Of a stretch of 64,000 nt of DNA, positions 56,031 through 64,000 are shown piece by piece. The translations under genes and the position numbers were made by a program. The notes beneath the pieces are model-generated. The model saw only the letters and a program-made list of their open reading frames with translations, was not told the DNA's origin and made no database searches. The stretch is taken from positions 6,087,899 to 6,151,898 of the forward strand of contig JABBOT010000015.1 in assembly GCA_016165875.1 (NCBI GenBank), read 5' to 3'. Origin of the DNA: Acanthopleura granulata (lineage: Eukaryota > Mollusca > Polyplacophora > Chitonida > Chitonidae). Position 1 is the stretch's first letter; each line of letters starts with the position of its first letter.

Positions 56031-58084
56031 GTGTATTGCTGGTACCTAAAGCAACAAATATCTGCACATTTTAATAAAAGAAAATATTTTATTTACTGAT
56101 TTGAATGAAGAAATTATGTTGGACTCTTAATGCATTATTTGTTGCAAAAGTCATTAACATTGGCATGTGTTCAGTAGGGAATGCGACAGATGTCATAAGC
56201 TACTTTTCGCCTGAATATTTATAAAATAACATTATCATGACCATTCTTGAAAGTATTCTCTCATTTCATTTAAAGTAATAAACAATTGCAAATGCTGATA
56301 TATTTACATTCATGTAAAGTGAAAAAGTGAACAATTCTTGAGTTTGGCCTTAATGAACAGGCAAATATAACCAGTATATAGCCATGGTTATATAGTAATA
56401 GTTTACTGTTTATATTTATAAATTTAAAATATTTAAAATAAAATATTTATGAATTTAAAATATAACTTTCATGTCACTCTTAATTTCAAGAAAAATACTG
56501 ACATTCATTCATAGGAATACATAATTTATTTCATTTTAAAGATACTCTTTAGATACACAAAAGATCAGAGGTATACACTGGGCACTGTGGTTTTCTAGAC
56601 CCATAAAACTGATTACCATGGTGGAATGAAAACATTCTTGAATTCAGCCTTAATGAACAGTGAAATAAACATGTACACATAAATATAATACAGAGGATTT
56701 AGCCATATAAATAAAGTAACTATTTACTATTTATATAAACTGAAGAGCATTCAGATTTCACGTTTCTCTAAATTTTAAGAAATATACTAACCTGTACTCA
56801 TTAATATTGATATATAAATTTATTTTTTGTAAAGAACAGTGTTCAAATATGTAATAGTTTACTTAATGTATGTTGCACATGCTACAATAGTAATAATAAA
56901 ACCATTTCCAGCTTTGCAAGACAAATGTTTTGTCTCAAGTATTATATCTGCTGCTGGAGTTCAGTCAACCAAATGTCACCTACATGAGAAGGAACCACAG
57001 ATTTGCTAATAAGAACTTGTCTGTCCTGTCTCATAGATGTCTTAATGTCTTTTTATCATGCTTCACTTGGGGTGTCTAACAATTTGGCTAAGGTATAAAT
57101 ACAGAACAATATGTGGAAAAAAGAGTTCTTCAAATTTCTCAATGCACAACTTCAAAGTACAGCCTGAAAAGTACCAGAAGTAGGACTGTGTCAAAAGAGA
57201 GTAGTATCCAAATCTTCTTATTTATCATACATGTAAATGCAAATTTGTGTATCCATGCAACATTTTTAACTATGTGCTTGGTGGAAGTCAACATCAATGC
57301 TATACACACATTTGGCCTGATACTATCCAATCTCCACCTGCTGTACGCCACATGAGACTAAAGTTTTCTTAATTTAATGAAGGTGTACAGGTTTCACTTG
57401 CGTGATAATTAAAATATAAAACGCTAATGAAGACCGCATTACGCTGTCAACGGCTTTGCTTTCGGCTGCCATGTTGGTTGTAAACATGGCTCTGTTTTGT
57501 TTTTGTGCTATATTTAGCCTTCAGCGGACTAATGTGCCGGGAGGCGCGGCTAATAGCCGTTTGATGTCGGTCTTTAGACAATAGGACTTCGGTGGTGATT
57601 CGGCCTAGTTCGGCTCGATATATTTTGCACTTTGATTTTAGAATTCTCCTAAAGTGTTACGAGGAGAACTTTTGATATAATGTACTGTGTAAAATTATCA
57701 AACTTTCCATGACAGTTTTATGTTGACCCCCCTCTCACTGGGGCGAACTTGAACGGTACAGCGAACGGCGTACGGCCTATAATTGGTGGTCGCAAAACTA
57801 CACTGCTTGATAGGTGAGTGCAAATGTTGTTGGTGTGGCGGTGTTAAACGTCGAACATCAATTTGTCCGGGCTCGTACAAGCTACATACTCAATGAATAT
57901 TTTTGATTTCAACGTGAATAATTTAGTTTATGTACGAACTTCAAAACTTCTTTAAGACGTCGCAATCAGAATTTTGTTTAAAAATCCAAATTCTGGGCAA
58001 CCACGTCTCTTTAAATGGGATGACAGCAGCACTTTGAGTAATTCTATACCAGTGACGTCTAATGAATTACATTTACCAATCCCT
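56031..58084. other. AT-rich gene-free stretch
   Basis: Long A/T runs. A slightly GC-richer patch at 57430-57620 has no open frame of interest. Confidence 0.35.
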
Positions 58085-58165
58085 GTGTTTTTTTACCATT
58101 CGCCAACTGTCTTCGCTGCTCTGATTTTACTATATGCGCTGTAGTCTTTTATATTATGAAACAGT
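58085..58165 (+). repeat. dispersed repeat family C, 3' fragment
   Basis: cgccaactgtcttcgctgct, then gctgtagtcttttatattat, matching the end of copies 1 and 2. Confidence 0.5.
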
Positions 58166-58732
58166 TACAGATGCACTTGTGGTAATTCAAAAATGTTAAA
58201 TCTTTTTTAATTTTTATTATATTTTATTTTTTTTATTCCTTAAGGATAGCCTTTACACAACCCCGAGACTTCCGTTATAAACAAAGCTCTCTTGAACACG
58301 TTAATGGAAAATGTCTACACGTAAACGGCTGTCCTTACAGTACAGCCGAATTCGCAACGAGCGTGTTTTGTTGACCTCGCGCTGATCTCCTGTGAAGTAT
58401 CGCCCAGGTAAAATGATCGAAATAGAATTATCTATAAACAAACAAACAACAACAAAAGATAAATAAAATATAAATGAAACTGAAAATAAATTTAAAAAAA
58501 AGTACTGAAAAAGAAAGACAGACTTTCCCCCGAAATTTAAAAAATATAATATTAAGTAAGCCAAAAAAAAAAAATATTAAGAACCCCCGAAATGACTCCT
58601 TGCAACTAGATGGGAAATCGTCACTGTTCCGATCATGGCGATGTCCATCCTGACCACAGTGACAGGTCTTCTCGATTGAATGGTTGATTGATTTGTTTAA
58701 CGCTGTCCTCACACTACAGCTGTTATTTTTTA

Positions 58733-58950
58733 TTTACTTATTTATTTATTGGTGTTTTACGCACTAGTCAAGAATATTTCACTTATACGATGGCGGCCAG
58801 CATTATGGTGGGAGGAAACCGGGCAGAGCCAGGGAGAAACCCACGACCAATCGCATGTTGCTGGCAGACCTTCCCACGAACGGCCGGAGAGGAAGCGAGC
58901 ATGAGCTGGACTTGAACTCACAGCGATCGCATGGGTGGGAGGCTTCAGGG
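58733..58950 (-). mobile_element. 5'-truncated SINE with a 12-bp target-site duplication
   Basis: Body and tail of the same SINE without the tRNA head. TGTTATTTTTTA flanks it at 58721-58732 and 58951-58962, so the truncation happened at insertion rather than by later loss. Confidence 0.8.
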
Positions 58951-59544
58951 TGTTATTTTTTAAGAGTATAGAGGAAACCCGAGTGCACGTGGTAAATCAG
59001 TGAGCGAAAAGTTATTGACGAACTGTCCTACGTGTGATGCAAAACATGTGGCCTTTTAGAGGTAAGAGATGTGTAACCATTCTGCAGTTTTGCTATGTAC
59101 GATATGAACAGGTACGACAAAACCCTAACTGGTATACATTTGCGCCTTTTCTTGTTGTATACCAGGTTGTTGTGTATCATGCAAATACCTTATCTTTTAA
59201 CGTTAAGATTGTGGACGACGTACTGGATTTGACGCTTTGGTTATTACACACGTATATCTCTCATAGATAACTGGAAACTGTTGACTACTTCTACTTCCAG
59301 GTAGCTATTTTCCGTTAAAATCGTATATATTTTAAGAAATTGTGATGTTAATATCATTAATGAAACTGGTCTTGAGGACGGCCTGAGCATGCGCACTGAG
59401 CTCACTCTGCACGTGAAAATCTGTCGGTGACGTGTTACAAAGCTTGTCAGTGACTTGCCATATGACAGTGGTTTACTACTGACACTCTGGTTTCCTCCAT
59501 TCACCAAACTAAACGCCGTCGTATAAGTTACGTATGCATATACA

Positions 59545-59775
59545 CTTGAGTTTTAAGTCGCACTCAACAATTTTTCAGTCATATGACGACGAGGAGTCCT
59601 TAGAATGTACATATACTGTAACTTCTTGTGGCAGGGCGATTCCATGCCGTCAAAGTGCTGCCGCCACTGGAGCATCATGCCGAAGGCGCCAGACATAATA
59701 CTCCACGTACGTACTCCACGTCACATTATACTGACACGGGGCCGACCAGTCCTGTTTCCTTGCTCTAACCTCTTA
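59545..59775 (+). repeat. dispersed repeat family D, copy 2
   Basis: Same blocks as 5757-5950, with an extra 5' part (taagtcgcactcaacaattt) and a 20-bp insertion of a local duplicate (ctccacgtacgtactccacg). Confidence 0.6.
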
Positions 59776-60944
59776 GTGCTGAGCGCAAAGCGGGGAAGCA
59801 AAAAGTACCAGTTTTAAAGCCTTTGGTATGATACAGCCCGGGATGTATCCCGAAATTCCCAACGCCGAGGCGGTCGCTCAAATCACCAGGGCACCGAGGC
59901 CGTCGTATAAGTAAAATATATACTTGTGCATGCATATGGCCTCAATGAAATAAAAAATCACGTCAACCGATATCCTTGGTGTTGCATGTATAACTTGTAA
60001 CTATTAGCAAGATGTTTTCATAACCAGCTAGTGAGGTAGATCAGAAATTAAGATGTTTGGAATTCCTACCTCAATACAACAAAGGCCTCATAGCTGCCAA
60101 GCGGCGCTAGTGTAGGTGGTACGGTAAGTCAGGAGTTACGGCCCTTAAAATTAAAGTCAAAGGGCAGTTCTAGCTGCAGCCCCTGTCCACTAAGGTAGCA
60201 GGTTCGAATGCAGCTGTTGACGGTTTGACTGCGGCGATAATTAATTATTTCCTCCACCCATTATTAAACCAGACGATAGTTGCATATCTGAAGATTGTGG
60301 AACATGGACGCAAATGAAAATATTAATGGATACATAATTTAAACTGAAAATTAAATAGACGAAACAGGAAATTCACAAAGCATCCAGATAAATGGATCAT
60401 CGCGGATGGACAGAAAAGGGTTGTTTACAATGACTTAGAAATACAGTTTTTTTTATTTACAATAATGTATACAAGACTATACAGAGATAAATGCACAAAG
60501 AATACGCTGTTCGCGTTGGAAATATATCTCCTACACAACTGTACAGATTATATACAAATGACAGCTGCTTTTAACAGCTGATGTCCCAAAATATATACAA
60601 ATATACAAGCTGTGGATAGTAACTATTAACATGGCACGGATCAATTAATAAAATAAATTAACCGGGAAGGCCTATCAATGGTGGAGAAGGTGATATGCAG
60701 GGCGGGAAATTGATCCGACGATTGGGTGTGGCTAAGTAACAAACAAAAATTTGTGTTATCAAACCCTGAACTGATCTTCATGGGGAATCGCTATGTGTGA
60801 AATTTAACTTGTGCCAAATGTAAAATAATGATAGTAAATAAATAAGGTATAGGAACTTTCCAACCATCCTGGCGCCCTTCCGATGTAAGACTGCCTGTCG
60901 CACTTATAAATCCAGGACATCATCAGCCACACAATATCCATGAT

Positions 60945-61090
60945 GTTATCGGTAACATTAAAGGTCACACAAACCTCTACATCATCATCATTAACACAAC
61001 ATCCATGACGTCAACGACGTCACCCGTTACACAAAGTTCATGAGGTCATCGATGACGTTAGATATCAGACTGTCTCACGGGTGAAATCAA
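60945..61090. promoter_or_regulatory. cluster of GACGTC/CRE-like palindromes, significance unknown
   Basis: tgacgtca-type and gacgtc palindromes occur several times just 3' of the second protease stop (tccatgacgtcaacgacgtc, gtcatcgatgacgtt). A pair (gacgtcatgacgtcac) lies at about 62553-62569. They fit CREB/ATF half-sites, but position and function are unproven. Confidence 0.25.
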
Positions 61091-61116
61091 CGACGTCAAC
61101 CAGGTCAGAACTAGTG

Positions 61117-63917
61117 CTAAGGAGAGTCAACTCTGTCCAAGATCCAGGGTAAAAACTTCTCCAATCTAACGTAGTAGCCGTACAAATCCTTCTGTCGGCA
61201 GCCGAATCCCCACGACACTATGCCTGAAACGGAAAATCTTCCAGGTAAGTTAAACGATAAAATATTTTTTTTCAAAGTTATAATATATCAATTATATAAT
61301 AAGTTATAGGTATACAATCTTTTCCTTAAATAACACACTTAGCTAACAATAACAAAAAACAATGCGATTATATACTCCAAATATGCAAATGAATGCGAAG
61401 ATAGATCGGAAAATGTCTCGGTCCATGTAGGAGTCCCAGTGATCATTTCACTGATCACTGGTTCCCTATGATCAGATTAAGATAGTCGACAAATAGACAG
61501 TGGGAAGAGCGGTGAGACACACAGGTGGACAGACAGAGCCATTACAATACTCCGTAGCGCATTAAGACTGAGGAGTAAAATGTGAAGAAATTTTATAACT
61601 CTGAATGAAGCGGTTCTGTAGTTATACATCTAGCATTAAGGCTATAAATGTAGAGACAACGCTATGTAGGCTACCGTAATACGACCCGTACAACAGAAAA
61701 CTGGTTGACACTGAGTGAAGGAGAAACAATCTCTATATATTCAGGGATACCAAAACAGTACTCACCGATCTGAAACACGCGCTTGTTTTGATGGCCCGTT
61801 GGGAGCTCTACCATGGAGGGACCTCCACTGTCCCCCGTGCAAGTGTCGTGGTGTCTGCCGTCACCTGGCAACCACAAAGAGAAAGCCGTTAGAAATAATG
61901 GTTTTGCAGTATATGGAGGTATATATGCAATATGCAGGGATACAGTGTGGAAGGATACAATTTGGATAGATACAATAAGGATACAATTTGGTGGGATATA
62001 TAATATGAAAGGATACAATTGGCAAGGATGCAATTTGGTTTTACAATATCGATGGATACAATTGGGATGGATTCAATATGGAGTGATACAATCTGGTGAG
62101 ATATAAATCTCATGGGATACAATTTGGATGTGTTCAACATTGTGGGATATATTTTGTTGGGATATACAATAACTGATACATTTTGGAAAATACAATATCG
62201 ATGAATTGGGATGGATTCAATAACGAGGGATACAATGTGGTGGGATACACAATATGGAGGATAAAATATGAAGAGATACAACCAGGTGGGATATGTAAAT
62301 CGCATTTGTTGTGCGCTGAACCAATCCATGAACACGCTTTGTATCGCAATAGATAACGTTATTCCCATTACGTTAATCCTATTGTTGTTATTCTGACGGA
62401 ATGCTTTTGTTAATGTACAGGGATATTGTGATGTACGTGGCATGTTATATTGCACCAATAAAACCTACAGATAGATCCACCACAACCAATGTTCCACCAC
62501 CCCTTCTCGTGAAAACGTCACTTTTCATTCCATTACTGGTGAAAGCAATTTTGACGTCATGACGTCACAGAAAGACTGAACATTTGTGGGACATCCTGTT
62601 GACCTATTTGCAACAATATTGATTATGATTGGTGAAATGCGCGTTCTTGACTGACAGCTCGGAAAGGTCCATTATGTATCAGAAAACATTACACATGTAT
62701 TACGCTAAATTAAACATATCAGTTTTTAGAGCTCCCCTTATACAACAAACTAAAGAGTGATAAAAAAATCCGGCTAAACTCGCTCGGGACGTGCACGCCG
62801 TTTCGTTTGAGATGGAAAGTTTTTAAGTTGTATAAATGAGTCACTTTCATAGTCAATTTCCCACTGTATAATCAATCAAATAACAAAATACAGGTAATTA
62901 AATTCAGGTTGTAATAACTGCTAATATGTGTAGCGTAAATTGTTTTTCTTGTTTGCTTCTCCCGAGGCGCACATTATTCCAAGGGATGGAGCCGCCAGTA
63001 CAATCCAGTATATAGGTATGTATATACACCCCTACATAACGACCCTTACCGGCACAGTACATGGCCTGGGTGTACTTGAAGAAATACTTGGCGTGTATTT
63101 TGGCGACGTCACAGGTCTCGTCACTCTGTATTTTCATGGCCGTGAACTTTAACTTCTCCTGTAGCACCAACGTTGTGTCAGTTGGCGTCTTGACGTTGAC
63201 GTCGCCCCAGCCGGAAACGACTGACCAGCGTCCAGCCCTATACCACGCCTGGTTCTGCTCAGCTACAACATGGACAAACCGTAATTCATTGATTAATTAC
63301 TGCACATGCCCTCCAAATTTGTTCCCAGAGCATTGCAGTTGTGTTGGCAAATTACGGTTATTGAATATTGCTTTTTATAAAAGATTTTAAATTGGTATTT
63401 ATTTTATATATTTATATATAAATAAATTTATTGACTTTTATTTTATTATGATAAAATACAACATTGCTTACGCATGCTACATGTAATTGACCCCCTCCCA
63501 ACAAATTCCTCCCCTTCACCAAAATGCAATTTAAAGGTCAAAAATGTCATAATATCCTACTTTCTTCAGACGTGAATAACAGCCAAACTCTGTTGACGAG
63601 AAAGGCCATGATGTACAACGGGTATTACGTCACAGAGACTCCACTGGGTGATGATGTATACCGACAACAGTACGCATGTGCACATACATCACGGTGCGAG
63701 AACCCGCTCTATTTAATATCAGCTTAAGTACCTTCAAACTGTGAGAGGTCGTCCGGCAGACACACTGTCCGTATTGTCGGCGACAAGATCACTGGGTCCA
63801 CAAGTCGGATGAGAGCCACGTCATTCTGCTCGTTTGGGAAGAACGTGTAGTCCGGGTGAATGATGATCTCTGCGATGTTCAGTGGAATACCATCGTTTGT
63901 CACACGTGACAAACTAC
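61117..63917 (-). CDS. trypsin-like serine protease, last four coding exons (5' part outside window)
   Basis: Minus-strand exons 63732-63917, 63050-63262, 61766-61864 and 61117-61223 join in consistent phase through GT/AG sites and end in TAG. The first visible exon carries the catalytic Asp in NDVALIRL and the usual VCLPDD segment. The second has the SGWG-type motif (VSGWGDVNVKT) and ends at MYCAG. The third has the catalytic Ser in TCTGDSGGP; the residue six before Ser is Asp (equivalent to 189), giving trypsin-like Arg/Lys specificity. The fourth has GIVSWGFGC, with Gly at 216, and a C-terminal helix ending WILDRVDSP. The exons with the signal peptide and catalytic His would lie beyond 64000. 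Any extra domains (CUB, clip and so on) cannot be judged. All four visible exons look intact. Confidence 0.88.
61905..62300. repeat. ~20-bp degenerate tandem array in an intron of the second protease
   Basis: Irregular repeats of gggatacaatttggatgg and gggatatataatatg. The minus strand stays largely open (189 codons at 61889-62458), but this is periodic low complexity, not a gene. Confidence 0.7.
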
Positions 63918-64000
63918 CTGTAAATAGTAAGACTTACTTATTTATTTGTTTATCTAATTATAAGCCAGATAGCTATTTGGACTGCCCATGACCGGACTTC

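Noticed and set aside
61889..62458. 189-codon minus frame rich in Ile/Tyr/Pro
   Set aside because: Degenerate ~20-bp tandem repeat within an intron of the second protease.

Overview
This window reads as genomic DNA of a marine invertebrate animal, most likely a mollusc. It is AT-rich, with sparse multi-exon genes bounded by GT/AG splice sites. It holds about twenty copies of a tRNA-headed SINE of the type common in molluscs (V-SINE/RUDI-like), many tandem arrays, and remnants of large transposons. The taxon is an inference from the SINE and repeat style. Nothing looks prokaryotic; most open frames are repeat artefacts or shadows.

Host genes. (1) A complete six-exon secreted chymotrypsin-family serine protease lies on + at 26994-36624 (264 codons plus stop, full catalytic triad). 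Four of its five introns carry their own, unrelated tandem arrays. (2) The last four coding exons of a second, trypsin-specific serine protease lie on - at 61117-63917; its 5' part is beyond the right edge. (3) Two exons of a LicD/fukutin-like protein lie on - at 41762-44252 with an in-frame stop. A decayed copy of the first exon sits at 12862-13115 next to the same 21-bp minisatellite, so about 1 kb was duplicated across 30 kb.

Mobile DNA. Positions 13876-21800 are a broken Polinton/Maverick. On + are a C2H2 zinc-finger exon and the N-terminal part of a protein-primed DNA polymerase B. On - are a PC4-like protein, integrase, a small membrane protein, packaging ATPase, a small hydrophobic-tailed protein and a capsid protein. 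Polymerase and capsid converge and are both cut off at about 16380-16386, which suggests one internal deletion. Positions 24606-25920 hold a decayed Ty3/gypsy pol fragment on -, and 52030-52690 a reverse transcriptase remnant on +. Two large fold-back elements (221-987, 42195-42726), three shorter hairpin elements and two further dispersed repeat families fill much of the rest.

Tandem repeats. Arrays with periods of about 20, 21, 24, 25, 26, 42, 45, 50, 55, 60 and 88 bp occur. The 25-bp array (27880-28335 and 29218-31745) has no stop codon in any of the three minus-strand frames, which explains the long but meaningless open frames there. The remaining long stretches (for example 2770-5250, 38490-41170, 45375-47400, 47920-50030, 52700-55230, 56031-58080) show no gene that I can support.
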